From contig NZ_CP081297.1 of assembly GCF_019711355.1 (NCBI RefSeq), forward strand, positions 2,439,001 to 2,503,000: 64,000 nt of DNA. The letters run 5' to 3'. This document shows, one piece after another, positions 46,028-54,876 of the stretch. Each line of letters opens with the position of its first letter. The stretch's first letter is position 1. Source of the stretch: Qipengyuania psychrotolerans (GTDB lineage Bacteria > Pseudomonadota > Alphaproteobacteria > Sphingomonadales > Sphingomonadaceae). Below the pieces are notes generated by a model. That model worked only from the letters and a program-made list of their open reading frames with translations. It was not told where the DNA came from and made no database searches. The translations under genes were made by a program, and so were the position numbers.

Positions 46028-46696
46028 ATGAACCGGCGCAACCGCAGGATAGAAACGCAGGAAGCGCAGCAACTCCGCTCGCGCCGCCAGCATTTCGCGC
46101 AGCCCGGCGGCAGTCACGACAAGCTGGTTGGCTTTCTTGCAAAGGCGTTGCCGATGGGGGTCGGTGTCCTGGCGGCGTTGATGGTTATCACACCGCTGTC
46201 GCCGCGCGGCGAAATCAGTTTCCTGCTCGACCGCAATGAAGTGGCCGTCATCCAGGAACGCCTGCGCGTGGACAATGCCCTGTACCGAGGCACGGACGCC
46301 GAAGGGCGCCCGTTCTCGCTGACTGCCGATGAGGCCGTCCAGCGTTCAAGCGCGGAAGGCATCGTGCGAATGGACGATCTGGTCGCGCGATTGCTGATGG
46401 CGGACGGCCCGGCGCGGATCAGCGCACAAGGCGGCCAGTACGATATCGATGCCGAGCGGATCGACGTGACCGGCACCATGCAAATGGAAGCGGCCGACGG
46501 TTACTGGATGCGCGCCAGCGGCGTTTCGGTCCAGCTCAACGACAAGACCGTGACCGGCGCGGACGGCGTCGAAGGCGCTACGCCCGCCGGCACATTCCGC
46601 GCCAACCGTCTCGACGCCGACCTTTCGGCACGAACTGTAACCCTCTCGGGCAATGCGCGCTTGCGCATGGAGCCTGGAAAGCTGAGAATGCCCTGA
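46028..46696 (+). CDS. lptC: LPS export protein LptC
   Basis: The bitopic periplasmic protein that links the LptBFG transporter to LptA during LPS export. It has 222 aa with a basic cytoplasmic N-terminus, one membrane helix near residues 38-58 (LVGFLAKALPMGVGVLAALM) and an OstA-like beta-jellyroll domain. Typical stretches are LRVDNALYRGTDAEGRPFSLTADEAVQ and GIVRMDDLVARLLMADGPARISAQGGQYD, the alphaproteobacterial LptC pattern. The stop overlaps the lptA start (TGATG). The N-terminal 37 residues are unusually Arg/Gln-rich. Confidence 0.9.
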   Translation: MNRRNRRIETQEAQQLRSRRQHFAQPGGSHDKLVGFLAKALPMGVGVLAALMVITPLSPRGEISFLLDRNEVAVIQERLRVDNALYRGTDAEGRPFSLTADEAVQRSSAEGIVRMDDLVARLLMADGPARISAQGGQYDIDAERIDVTGTMQMEAADGYWMRASGVSVQLNDKTVTGADGVEGATPAGTFRANRLDADLSARTVTLSGNARLRMEPGKLRMP

Positions 46697-47247
46697 TGAA
46701 GCAGCACCTGCCCGCCATGACTAAATCGCTTGTCGCCGGATTTGCGCTGACCTGCGCTGCACTGGGCGGAATGCAATTGAATGCCCAGGCAATCGCCAGC
46801 CACAATTCGAATGCGCCCGTGTCCTTCGACGCGGGCCGGATCGAATTGCAGGACCGGCAGGACCGCGTGGTCCTGTCCGGCAATGTAAAGATCACGCAGG
46901 CCGGGTTGACGCTCAACGCTGCGCGGACCGTGGTTGACTATAGCGATGCGGGCACTCTGCAAATCCAGCGGATTATCGCCACCGGCGGCGTCACCGTTTC
47001 ACGCGGCAGCGAACGCGCCAGCGGCGACACGGCGATCTACGATTTCAATCGCCGTATCATCACGATGGCTGGCAACGTCCGCCTCGATCGCGGAAACGAC
47101 AGGCTCAACGGTGGGCGCCTTGTGATCGATCTCGCCAGCGGGGTCTCCAGCGTGGATGGCCAAGCTAGCGGTTCGTCATCGGTCACCGGCCAGACGCAGG
47201 AATCCGGCGGCCGTGTCACAGGTACTTTCTCCGTCCCGCAGGACTGA
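46696..47247 (+). CDS. lptA: LPS transport periplasmic protein LptA (OstA-like)
   Basis: A 183-aa periplasmic protein that forms the LPS bridge to the outer membrane. The signal peptide (residues 1-31, ending AQA) is followed by an OstA beta-jellyroll domain: VSFDAGRIELQDRQDRVVLSG, VKITQAGLTLNAARTVVDY and AIYDFNRRIITMAGNVRLDRG. A Ser/Gly-rich tail closes the protein. ATG overlaps the lptC stop and its TGA overlaps the next start, so translation is coupled throughout. In most alphaproteobacteria lptB follows lptA; here a nucleotidyltransferase gene does instead. Confidence 0.9.
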   Translation: MKQHLPAMTKSLVAGFALTCAALGGMQLNAQAIASHNSNAPVSFDAGRIELQDRQDRVVLSGNVKITQAGLTLNAARTVVDYSDAGTLQIQRIIATGGVTVSRGSERASGDTAIYDFNRRIITMAGNVRLDRGNDRLNGGRLVIDLASGVSSVDGQASGSSSVTGQTQESGGRVTGTFSVPQD

Positions 47248-48392
47248 TGCGAGAACGGCTGCTCGCGCTTTCAGGCTTTCGCGCGGACGGCCTTGGTCCG
47301 CTCTCGCCGGATGAATGGTATCGGCTGGACAAGCTGGCCGATGGCCACAGGCTCAGACCGCATCTTCATGGCCGCCTTTCCCGAGGCGAGCTTGCCGCCG
47401 ACGTGCCGCAGCAAATCGCCGATAAGTGGCGCGAGGCCCACCGCGACAATGCAATTGCTGCCCTGTTGCAGCGCCGCGCGCTGGTGCAGGCCAATGCACT
47501 CTTGCGCCAGCATTCTATAGAATTGGTCGCCCTCAAGGGATCTGCATTGGCGTGGAGTATCTGGCCGGCACCTGCGGAGCGGGTGATGCGCGATATCGAT
47601 ATCCTCGTGCCGCTGGACAGCGCCGCCACGGCATATGAATTGCTGCGCGAGGCTGGATGGCAAGCTCCGGCCATGACGCGCCAAGCGCTTGCCGCGATGG
47701 CGCGGGACGAGACTCACCTGCCGCCGCTCTATTCCCCGGAAGGGGTCATGTGCGAGCTCCATCCTCACGCCTGGTCGAGCGCGCCTCTCGCCGGTATTTC
47801 CATGCCGCATTGCGACGATGCCGGCATCTTGCGCCGGTCAAGGAAGGATGAGGAACTGGGGATACGGGTTCCTGCGCCTGAAGACATGCTGGCCCATCTG
47901 GTCGTTCACTGCGCATCCTCCCACCTGTTCAACGTCGGCCCGCTGGCGCTGGCGGATATCGATTACCTGGTCGCCGCCGAAGCAATCGACTGGCGGGCTT
48001 TCTGGCAAAGAGCATGCGAACATCAATTCGATCGGCCTGCTGGACTTGTCCTGACCTTGGTGGACAAGTGGCGCCGCCCTGGCCTGATCGAGGCGAGCGG
48101 CCTGCCAATCGAGGTGGGTAGCGCGGTCCTGGCGCAGGCGGAGCAATTGCTGGTGCAAAACCCCGCGGCGAGAAAGGACATTAACGCCCTTGCCGGCCTC
48201 GCGCTGGGGGATACGGCAAACCGGTTGCACCAACATCCGCTAGATGCGGCGGAGGCCCCTCAAGGCAAGGCAGCGCGGCTGAAATCGCTTGCCGGAAGAG
48301 GCGTGTCGCTGGCGGGCAGCATGCTGAACAGGCAAACCCGCCAAGACGCCGCAGCCACCGCAAGTGTCGCAAGCTGGATGAGCGGCGGCTAG
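47247..48392 (+). CDS. PF14907-type nucleotidyltransferase family protein
   Basis: A 381-aa protein of the uncharacterised nucleotidyltransferase family PF14907 (NTP_transf_5), similar to MNT/kanamycin-nucleotidyltransferase folds. The core is at about residues 95-122: LVALKGSALAWSIWPAPAE then RVMRDIDILVP, where the DID pair matches the metal-binding acids. Later, MCELHPHAWSS and EDMLAHLVVHCASSHLFNV resemble the family's C-terminal half. ATG overlaps the lptA stop by one base, so it is coupled to the LPS-transport genes, an odd place for this family, which I know from capsule, exosortase and lasso-peptide loci. Its stop shares CTAG (48389-48392) with holA. Substrate unknown. Confidence 0.8.
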   Translation: MRERLLALSGFRADGLGPLSPDEWYRLDKLADGHRLRPHLHGRLSRGELAADVPQQIADKWREAHRDNAIAALLQRRALVQANALLRQHSIELVALKGSALAWSIWPAPAERVMRDIDILVPLDSAATAYELLREAGWQAPAMTRQALAAMARDETHLPPLYSPEGVMCELHPHAWSSAPLAGISMPHCDDAGILRRSRKDEELGIRVPAPEDMLAHLVVHCASSHLFNVGPLALADIDYLVAAEAIDWRAFWQRACEHQFDRPAGLVLTLVDKWRRPGLIEASGLPIEVGSAVLAQAEQLLVQNPAARKDINALAGLALGDTANRLHQHPLDAAEAPQGKAARLKSLAGRGVSLAGSMLNRQTRQDAAATASVASWMSGG

Positions 48393-49426
48393 CGCCGGGC
48401 GGCGAGCCGGGCGAGATTGGTCAGGCCTTGCGAGAGCAGCAGCTCTGCCGCCTGGCTGTTCGACAGCAGTTCCCGGTGGAGCTTGACCAGGCCGTTGGTC
48501 AGCCGGTCGAGCTTGGGGCCGCGCCAGCGATTGACCTGCTCGGCGATGTCGCGCTCTTCTTTCCAGAAGATGCCGAGCCGCGCTTTCTGGCCCTTGTCCA
48601 GATCCTGGTAACGGCGATTGCCCAGCGCGGCAGAAATTCGCGCCAACTGGGCCGCGCGGCGCTCGATCGCCAGCAGTGTGCCGACCGGATTGAGGCCGAT
48701 CTGCTTCATGCGAGCGATTTCGCCGCTGACTTTGTTTGTCTGGCCACCAAGCACTGCGTTCACGAGGCTTGCGAACCCGTCTTCCTCGCTTGCCGCACCG
48801 ACGGCATCGAGATGGTCCATCGAGCCGGGCTTGGGCGATTGAGGGTTGGCATCGAGGTAGGTGGCCAGCTTGGTCACCTCGCTCTGCGCTAACCGGACAT
48901 CGAGATTGGCCCCTCTCGCGATGCGTTCTGCCACTGCGCCGTCGAGCCGCACTCCTGCCGCATCACCCATCGCACGCACCGCCTGCGTGACCGAACGCAG
49001 GTCCGGCGGATAGAACATCGCAACGACCGCATCCTTGCGCTTTTCCAGCAGCTTTGCGGTGCGCGACTTGTCGGTAGCAGAGGTGGCGATGATGATGACC
49101 GGACAGGCTTCGCCCGCGCCCATATCGCCGGTCTTGATCAGCGCTTCGAGTGCGGCATGGGCTTCATCGCCCGTTACCCTCGACCAGATGTGCCGCTTGT
49201 CCCCGAAGAGCGATGACGAGCGCGCCTCGTCGCCGAGCTTTGCCGGATCTGAACGCAAATCGGGGCCGGGAATTTCCACTCGCTCGCCCGGTTCGGGAAG
49301 CATGGCGACAAGTTCGCCCGCGGCCGCGCTGGCCCCGGCTTCGTCCTGCCCGCAGAAGAAGTAAATTGAGCAGTCACGCACAATTCCCGGAGCCTTCGCG
49401 GCGAATTCTGCGCCCTTTAGCTTCAC
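48389..49426 (-). CDS. holA: DNA polymerase III subunit delta
   Basis: The clamp-loader delta subunit, 345 aa, which opens the beta clamp. The N-terminal domain is a degenerate AAA+ fold starting IYFFCGQDEAGASAAAGELV; LFGDKRHIWSRVTGDEAHAALEALI and VVAMFYPPDLRSVTQAVRAMGDAAGVRLDGAV follow, as in alphaproteobacterial HolA. The C-terminal helical collar is visible after residue 220. GTG start 49426 overlaps the lptE stop (GTGA). This places it third in the leuS-lptE-holA order typical of alphaproteobacteria. The shared CTAG with the convergent nucleotidyltransferase leaves no room for a terminator. Confidence 0.92.
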   Translation of the reverse strand: MKLKGAEFAAKAPGIVRDCSIYFFCGQDEAGASAAAGELVAMLPEPGERVEIPGPDLRSDPAKLGDEARSSSLFGDKRHIWSRVTGDEAHAALEALIKTGDMGAGEACPVIIIATSATDKSRTAKLLEKRKDAVVAMFYPPDLRSVTQAVRAMGDAAGVRLDGAVAERIARGANLDVRLAQSEVTKLATYLDANPQSPKPGSMDHLDAVGAASEEDGFASLVNAVLGGQTNKVSGEIARMKQIGLNPVGTLLAIERRAAQLARISAALGNRRYQDLDKGQKARLGIFWKEERDIAEQVNRWRGPKLDRLTNGLVKLHRELLSNSQAAELLLSQGLTNLARLAARR

Positions 49427-49920
49427 TGCTCGCGCAGCGTCAGCGCCACGCGGGTGACGATCCTGTCTGCAATCTCGCGCGAGAGGTTCTCGAGCGCAGT
49501 CTGTTCGGCCGCGATGGTCGCATATTCGCTGGAAACGACATCGATACCGGCATCCGCGCCCTCGGTCGCATCAAGCAGAATATCGCCGGTACTCGCATCG
49601 ACGAGCTGGTAGCGCGCGCGCAGGGTCCTGCGTTCGCGGCTCACGGTATCGTCGGCCAGAATGCCGAGCGCCTCGAGATTATCGTCCAGGCGCACATCAA
49701 GCCGGTAGCGGGGCGAGACGTCGCCCGCAGCGCCGAGCCGGTCGTTGAGCTCGGTACGCACAAGCCAGCCAGCGCGCCCTGCGATCGGCGGTACATCGAC
49801 CGCTGCCAGACCTTGCGCGACAGCGCCACTGCCGCCGCCCGCATACATCGGCGACAGCCCGCATGCCGCCAGTCCGACAGAGGCCGCCACAAGGGTCAGA
49901 GATGAGATGATCGTGCGCAT
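49423..49920 (-). CDS. lptE: LPS assembly lipoprotein LptE
   Basis: The outer-membrane lipoprotein that plugs LptD, 165 aa. It starts with a lipoprotein signal ending GLAACGLSPMY (lipobox Cys20), followed by VDVPPIAGRAGWLVRTELNDRLG and LDVRLDDNLEALGILADDTVSRERRTLRARY, typical of the alphaproteobacterial LptE family. The ATG at 49920 overlaps the leuS stop (TGATG) and is confirmed by the signal peptide; the frame is open further upstream only because it lies over leuS. The stop overlaps the holA start. Together with lptC and lptA 3 kb away, it shows the LPS-transport genes split between two operons. Confidence 0.92.
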   Translation of the reverse strand: MRTIISSLTLVAASVGLAACGLSPMYAGGGSGAVAQGLAAVDVPPIAGRAGWLVRTELNDRLGAAGDVSPRYRLDVRLDDNLEALGILADDTVSRERRTLRARYQLVDASTGDILLDATEGADAGIDVVSSEYATIAAEQTALENLSREIADRIVTRVALTLREQ

Positions 49921-52433
49921 CACGTGACGATATTCACCAATCTGTCCGGCACGACAATAACCTTGCGAATTTCTGCCCCGTCGATGCTCCGCTGAACCTT
50001 CTCGGATGCCAGGGCCATCGCTTCGAGGTCTTCTTTTGCGGCACCCTTGGGCGCTGTCAGTGTGTCGCGCAGCTTGCCCTTGTGCTGGACCGCGATCGTC
50101 ACCTCGTCTTCGACCAGCAGCGCAGGATCGACCTGGGGCCAAGCGGCGTCGGCGACCAATCCTCCCTGACCGAGAGAAGCCCAGGCCTCTTCTGCCAGGT
50201 GCGGCATCATCGGCGCGACAAGCTGTATCAATGTGCGGATTGCGGCGGACCGGCTTGCGGAAGACGAAGCCTTCTCGATAGCGCCGGTCAATTCGTAGAT
50301 GCGCGCGACCGACTTGTTGAAGCCGAGCGCCTCTATGTCTTCGGCGACGGCAGCGACGGTCTGGTGGGTCTTGCGATCGAGTTGCTTGTCTTCGCCCTGT
50401 GCACTGCCGTCATGGGAGGCGAACAATCGCCACAAGCGGTGCACGAAGCGCGAGCATCCTTCGATGCCTGCTTCCGACCACGGCAGATCGCGTTCGGGCG
50501 GGCTGTCGGAGAGCATGAACCAGCGCACCGCGTCGGCACCATACGTGTCGATAATGGTGTCGGGGTCGACGACGTTTTTCTTCGACTTCGACATTTTGAT
50601 GATGCGGCCGATTTCGACTTCACCGCCATCGCTGGTCAGGAGCGCGCGTTCTGCTTCACGGCTGATTTCATCGGGTGCAAAGTAAACCGTCTTGCCGCCT
50701 TCGGAGCGGCTGTATGTCTCGTGCGTCACCATGCCTTGCGTGAACAGCGAAGCAAAGGGCTCCTTCACATCCAGCATCCCGATATGCGCCAGCGCGCGGG
50801 TCCAGAAGCGGGCGTAAAGAAGGTGCAGGATCGCGTGTTCGATGCCGCCGATATACTGTTCTACCGGCAGCCACTTGGCGACCTCTTCGCGGTCAAACGG
50901 CTTGTCAGCCGGCTGGCTGGCAAAGCGCAGGAAATACCACGAACTGTTGGTAAACGTGTCGAGCGTGTCGGTTTCCCGTTCGGCCTTGCCGCCGCATTTC
51001 GGGCAATCGACATGCTTCCACGTCGCGTGGCGGACAAGCGGGTTGCCCGGTGTTTGGAAATCGACATCCTCGGGCAGCGTGATTGGCAGACTGTCCTTGG
51101 GAGCGGGAACGACCCCGCAGGCATCGCAATGGATGAAGGGGATCGGCGTGCCCCAGTACCGCTGGCGCGAAACTCCCCAGTCGCGCAGGCGCCAAACGGT
51201 CTTGCCTTGGCCGCGGCCCTGTTCCTCGATCCGCTTGATGATCGCGCGTTTGGCGTCCTCGACCTCCATCCCGTCGAGAAAATCAGAGTTCACCAGAACA
51301 CCCTCGCCCGCTTCGGCCTCGCCATCGAATGGCTTTGCCGCTTCTTCGAGGCTCGGCGCGACGACGCGCGGGATCGGCAGGCCGTATTTGGTCGCGAATT
51401 CAAAGTCGCGCTGGTCGTGGCCGGGAACCGCCATGATCGCGCCGGTGCCGTAATCCATCAGCACGAAATTCGCGATGTATACCGGCAGGTCTGCGCCTGA
51501 GAATGGATGCTTGGCCGTGATGCCGGTGTCGAAACCGAGCTTCTCGGCGGTTTCGAGTTCGGCAGCGGTCGTCCCGCCCTTCTTGCACAGCGCGATGAAC
51601 TCGCGCGCGGCGTCGCTGTCGACGCCTTGCGCAACCGGATGGTCAGCCGCCACGGCAACGAAACTCGCGCCGAAGATGGTGTCGGGACGCGTGGTATAAA
51701 CGGGCAGCTTTTCGCCATTCGACAGATCGAAGCTGAATTCCAGACCCTTGGACTTGCCGATCCAGTTTTCCTGCATCAGCCGGACCTTCTCAGGCCAGCC
51801 ATCAAGCGTACCCAGTCCGTCGAGCAAGTCTTCGGCAAAGTCGGTGATCTTGAGGAACCACTGGTTGAGCTTGCGCTTCTCGACCTCGGCGCCCGAGCGC
51901 CAGCCCTTGCCGTCGATTACCTGTTCATTAGCGAGCACGGTCATGTCGACCGGGTCCCAATTGACCTGGCTCTCCTTGCGGTAAACGAGGCCTGCCTCGT
52001 AAAGGTCGATAAACAGCGCCTGTTCGTGACCGTAATATTCCGGCTCGCAGGTGGCCAGCTCGCGGCTCCAGTCGAGCGCGAAACCAAGCCGCTTCAGCTG
52101 CGCCTTCATGTGTTCGATGTTGTCGCGCGTCCAGCCGCCGGGATGGACGCCCTTTTCCATCGCCGCATTTTCGGCAGGCATACCGAAAGCATCCCAGCCC
52201 ATGGGGTGCAGCACTTCGTGGCCGGTCGCTTTCTTGTAGCGCGCCAGCACGTCGCCCATCGTGTAATTGCGCACGTGGCCGATGTGGATGCGCCCGCTGG
52301 GATAGGGGAACATCTCGAGCACGTAGCTCTTGGGCTTGTCGGAATTGCTGTCCGCGCGGAATGTCTGTGCATCATCCCACGCTACTTGCCAGCGCGGGTC
52401 GGCGGACGATGGATCAAAACGGGTATCGGTCAT
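49920..52433 (-). CDS. leuS: Leucyl-tRNA synthetase
   Basis: Class I aminoacyl-tRNA synthetase of 837 aa. HIGH is at residues 50-53 ([12 protein letters not shown]) and KMSKS near 611-615 ([11 protein letters not shown]). The CP1 editing domain sits between, with [19 protein letters not shown], and a zinc-ribbon-like CDACGVVP and CPKCGG pair is visible. The C-terminal anticodon-binding domain is complete. ATG 52433 ([16 protein letters not shown]) is chosen; in-frame ATGs 12 and 30 bases further upstream add residues not usual in the family. It heads the leuS-lptE-holA operon; a DUF3576 lipoprotein gene lies 45 bases upstream. Confidence 0.97.
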   Translation of the reverse strand: MTDTRFDPSSADPRWQVAWDDAQTFRADSNSDKPKSYVLEMFPYPSGRIHIGHVRNYTMGDVLARYKKATGHEVLHPMGWDAFGMPAENAAMEKGVHPGGWTRDNIEHMKAQLKRLGFALDWSRELATCEPEYYGHEQALFIDLYEAGLVYRKESQVNWDPVDMTVLANEQVIDGKGWRSGAEVEKRKLNQWFLKITDFAEDLLDGLGTLDGWPEKVRLMQENWIGKSKGLEFSFDLSNGEKLPVYTTRPDTIFGASFVAVAADHPVAQGVDSDAAREFIALCKKGGTTAAELETAEKLGFDTGITAKHPFSGADLPVYIANFVLMDYGTGAIMAVPGHDQRDFEFATKYGLPIPRVVAPSLEEAAKPFDGEAEAGEGVLVNSDFLDGMEVEDAKRAIIKRIEEQGRGQGKTVWRLRDWGVSRQRYWGTPIPFIHCDACGVVPAPKDSLPITLPEDVDFQTPGNPLVRHATWKHVDCPKCGGKAERETDTLDTFTNSSWYFLRFASQPADKPFDREEVAKWLPVEQYIGGIEHAILHLLYARFWTRALAHIGMLDVKEPFASLFTQGMVTHETYSRSEGGKTVYFAPDEISREAERALLTSDGGEVEIGRIIKMSKSKKNVVDPDTIIDTYGADAVRWFMLSDSPPERDLPWSEAGIEGCSRFVHRLWRLFASHDGSAQGEDKQLDRKTHQTVAAVAEDIEALGFNKSVARIYELTGAIEKASSSASRSAAIRTLIQLVAPMMPHLAEEAWASLGQGGLVADAAWPQVDPALLVEDEVTIAVQHKGKLRDTLTAPKGAAKEDLEAMALASEKVQRSIDGAEIRKVIVVPDRLVNIVT

Positions 52434-52478
52434 GCCCGAAGCCATTAGGCAATTCGGGCCCAAATGGAACCCGCTAGA

Positions 52479-52928
52479 TTAGTTCGCGATTGCTTCGCGG
52501 CGCAGTTCGCGGGCCTTGGTCAGGATGATGTCTTCCAGCTTCTGGACCGTGGCAGCCTGGACAGGCGCATCGACCCAGTTGCCCGCCTGGTTGACCTGGC
52601 GGCTGGCGGCGACGCGCAGCGCGTCGGCGCGCAGGTCGCGGTCGAGGATGGTGACGGTCATTTTCACACGCTCGCCCGGATTGCTGGGATTTGCGTACCA
52701 GTCAGTCACGATCACGCCGCCTGCACTGTCTGCCTGAAGCAGCGGAGCAAAGCTGACGGCTTCAAGCGAAGCGCGCCACAGATAGGAGTTCACACCGATC
52801 GTCGAAACCTGCGCGGCGGCGAGGTCGGCACGCGGGCGATCCGCCTTGGCGCAGGCGCCCAAAGCCAGAGTGGCAGCCACGAGGCCGACGATGGCGGCGG
52901 GGCGGCGAATACTGCGCGTGAAAGTCAT
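52479..52928 (-). CDS. DUF3576 lipoprotein
   Basis: A 149-aa lipoprotein of the DUF3576 family, commonly found just before leuS in alphaproteobacteria. The signal peptide ends LALGACAKAD with the lipid-modified Cys at residue 26. The conserved region is STIGVNSYLWRASLEAVSF followed by SAGGVIVTDWYANPSNPGERVKMTVTILDRDLRADALRV. ATG 52928 follows the promoter described below, and the frame is open far upstream only by chance. Probably envelope-associated; no activity known. Likely co-transcribed with leuS-lptE-holA. Confidence 0.88.
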   Translation of the reverse strand: MTFTRSIRRPAAIVGLVAATLALGACAKADRPRADLAAAQVSTIGVNSYLWRASLEAVSFAPLLQADSAGGVIVTDWYANPSNPGERVKMTVTILDRDLRADALRVAASRQVNQAGNWVDAPVQAATVQKLEDIILTKARELRREAIAN

Positions 52929-52961
52929 GAACGGTCCTTGGGTCAAAATGTGTTGTGCGGC

Positions 52962-52989
52962 TCTATAAAGACTGCGCGCCTGTGAGCAA
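52962..52989 (-). promoter_or_regulatory. Sigma-70-like promoter of the DUF3576-leuS operon
   Basis: On the minus strand TTGCTC (52989-52984) and TATAGA (52967-52962) are separated by 16 bases. Transcription would begin near 52955, giving a leader of about 27 bases before the DUF3576 start. The -10 is a good match; the -35 is moderate. Confidence 0.5.
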
Positions 52990-53247
52990 GCGCTGGCTTG
53001 GCCGCATAGACGCCCGAAAGCCGTGAACGACCGCTGAATTGCGGGGGCGTTTGTGGGGGTATTGCAACACTTTGCTGCGTTCAGCTTCACCGCTTGTGGA
53101 AAAGCTAGCCACATGAGGGATGGAGTCGTAGTCTTCCTAGTCCGTACCGAGTCGTTTGAAGCGATTCTCATGTTCGGGAACGGTTAAGCGGGGGCCTGCT
53201 TTAATATAGCTTGACCCTCGTACACGAGAGAGAGGTAGCATTTTACC
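52990..53247. other. Divergent intergenic region upstream of the secreted unknown protein
   Basis: This and the adjacent promoter make a 319-base gene-free gap. Close to the rightward gene a purine-rich GAGAGAGAGG (53226-53235) can act as ribosome-binding site, and TTAATATAGC (53201-53210) is a possible -10 region. I found no RNA gene, repeat or coding-like frame. Confidence 0.4.
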
Positions 53248-54003
53248 ATGGCCGCACGGCGCAACAGTTCAGGTACAGGTCGGCTCGCTCCGATCGTGCT
53301 TGCGGCTGCCTGCCTTGCCGTGGCCATTCCCGGTGCCGGGATGGCGGTCGTGTCGAGTGCTGCTGAAAAGCCTTCCGTAAGCATGGAATACCTGCCGTTC
53401 ACTCCTGCAGGTGTCGATCCCGCACTGGCGGCCCGCGTGGCCGAGGTGATGGGCAAGGATGCCCTGCGTTTCACTCCGGCCAACAAACCGCGCCCGTCCG
53501 GTGAACGCACAGTCAATTTCGCTGTCCGCGTGGACAAGGATGTCGCAGCGTCGATTTCCGGCCGCACGGTGCGCGACACGATGGCGGCAAAGAGCGCGAT
53601 CGAAACCGAACTGATGATCACGCCGACGCGCTATAATCTCGGGGTTGCCCGCGGTTATCAGAGCTTCGCGCAGCCCGCTCGTTCGGCGGCAGCGGTGCCT
53701 TCGGGCATCCGCGATATCGCCATGCCGGACCTGTCGACCTACCGCGCCGACGATGGCCGTGAACCCAGCCGGTTCCAGTCGCGTATCGCGCTGGAGCGGC
53801 AGGGCCGCGCAGGTTCTTCGCCGGGTACGATCGAGGCCGCTGGCTCCCAGCAGCTCGACCTTGGCGGCTCCTACAGCCTCAGCCGTAACCTTGATGTGAC
53901 TGCCGGTGTTCGCCTGTCGCAGGAACGTGACCGCCTGGCTCCGCTAACCAGCGGCGTCGACGATGACCAAGCCGTCTACGTGGGCACGCAGATCCGCTTC
54001 TGA
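53248..54003 (+). CDS. Secreted protein of unknown function, possible outer-membrane association
   Basis: A 251-aa protein I do not recognise. A basic N-terminus (MAARRNSSGTGRL) is followed by a hydrophobic signal (APIVLAAACLAVAIPGAGMAVVSSAA). Past it lies FTPAGVDPALAARVAEVMGKDALRFTP, then a region rich in Ser, Arg and Ala. The last 60 residues alternate in a strand-like way (LDLGGSYSLSRNLDVTAGVR and VYVGTQIRF) and end in Phe, the C-terminal signature of outer-membrane beta-barrel strands. A porin-like size is not reached, so a small barrel fragment or partner is more likely. The start is supported by a purine-rich ribosome-binding site. Confidence 0.7.
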   Translation: MAARRNSSGTGRLAPIVLAAACLAVAIPGAGMAVVSSAAEKPSVSMEYLPFTPAGVDPALAARVAEVMGKDALRFTPANKPRPSGERTVNFAVRVDKDVAASISGRTVRDTMAAKSAIETELMITPTRYNLGVARGYQSFAQPARSAAAVPSGIRDIAMPDLSTYRADDGREPSRFQSRIALERQGRAGSSPGTIEAAGSQQLDLGGSYSLSRNLDVTAGVRLSQERDRLAPLTSGVDDDQAVYVGTQIRF

Positions 54004-54134
54004 TCCGGTACTTTCCGGCTAATTCCCAACGAATACGATTTTCCTTTCACGCAGATGGCTCGATTGCCTTTGCGCCACAGCATTCGCATGCTTAGAGATA
54101 TGCTGAACGCTACGGAATGCTTGGGAGAATCGAT

Positions 54135-54860
54135 ATGGGACGGGTAGCCATCGTAACCGGGGGGACGCGCGGCATCGGGCGCGCAATTGGCGAAAGACTG
54201 CGCGACGAACGCGCTTGCACTGTTATCGCCAACTATGCGGGCAATGATGAGGCGGCACGCAAGTTCACCGAAGAAACCGGCATCCCGACGGTGAAATTCG
54301 ACGTGGGCGATTACGATGCGGTCCAATCTGCCTGCAAGCAGATCGAGGATGAGCACGGCGCGATCGATATCGTGGTCAACAATGCCGGGATCACCCGCGA
54401 CGGCACGCTCCTCAAGATGAGCTACGAAGATTGGGAAGCGGTCATGCGAACCAATCTCGGCGGCTGCTTCAACACCGCCAAGGCCGCTTTTCCCGGCATG
54501 AAAGAGCGCGGCTGGGGCCGGATCGTGAACATCGGCTCGATCAACGGCCAGGCGGGCCAGTATGGCCAGGTCAATTACGCGGCCGCAAAAAGCGGGATCC
54601 ACGGCTTCACCAAGGCACTTGCGCAGGAAGGCGCGCGCTTCGGGATTACGGTCAACGCAATCGCGCCCGGATATATCGATACCGACATGGTTGCCGCCGT
54701 CCCCGAACCGGTGCTTGAAAAGATCGTCGCCAAGATACCCGTCGGCCGCCTTGGGCACGCCAGCGAAATCGCGCGCGGCGTCAGCTTCCTGTGCAGCGAG
54801 CATGCCGAATTCGTGACCGGCTCGACCATGAGCATCAACGGCGGCCAACACATGTACTGA
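54135..54860 (+). CDS. phaB: Acetoacetyl-CoA reductase (PhaB-type SDR)
   Basis: A short-chain dehydrogenase of 241 aa matching PhaB, which reduces acetoacetyl-CoA to (R)-3-hydroxybutyryl-CoA with NADPH for polyhydroxybutyrate. Cofactor motif TGGTRGIGRAIGE, NNAGITRDGT, catalytic Ser in NIGSINGQAGQYGQVNYAAAKSG with Tyr and Lys, and the PhaB-typical NLGGCFNTAKAAFPGMKERGWG are present. ATG 54135 has GGGAG about seven bases upstream; an earlier in-frame ATG (54117) would place that element inside the gene. No phaC or phaA lies beside it. It stands alone, convergent with the HTH-DUF4019 regulator. Confidence 0.9.
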   Translation: MGRVAIVTGGTRGIGRAIGERLRDERACTVIANYAGNDEAARKFTEETGIPTVKFDVGDYDAVQSACKQIEDEHGAIDIVVNNAGITRDGTLLKMSYEDWEAVMRTNLGGCFNTAKAAFPGMKERGWGRIVNIGSINGQAGQYGQVNYAAAKSGIHGFTKALAQEGARFGITVNAIAPGYIDTDMVAAVPEPVLEKIVAKIPVGRLGHASEIARGVSFLCSEHAEFVTGSTMSINGGQHMY

Positions 54861-54876
54861 TCGGGCAGGAGTGCTG

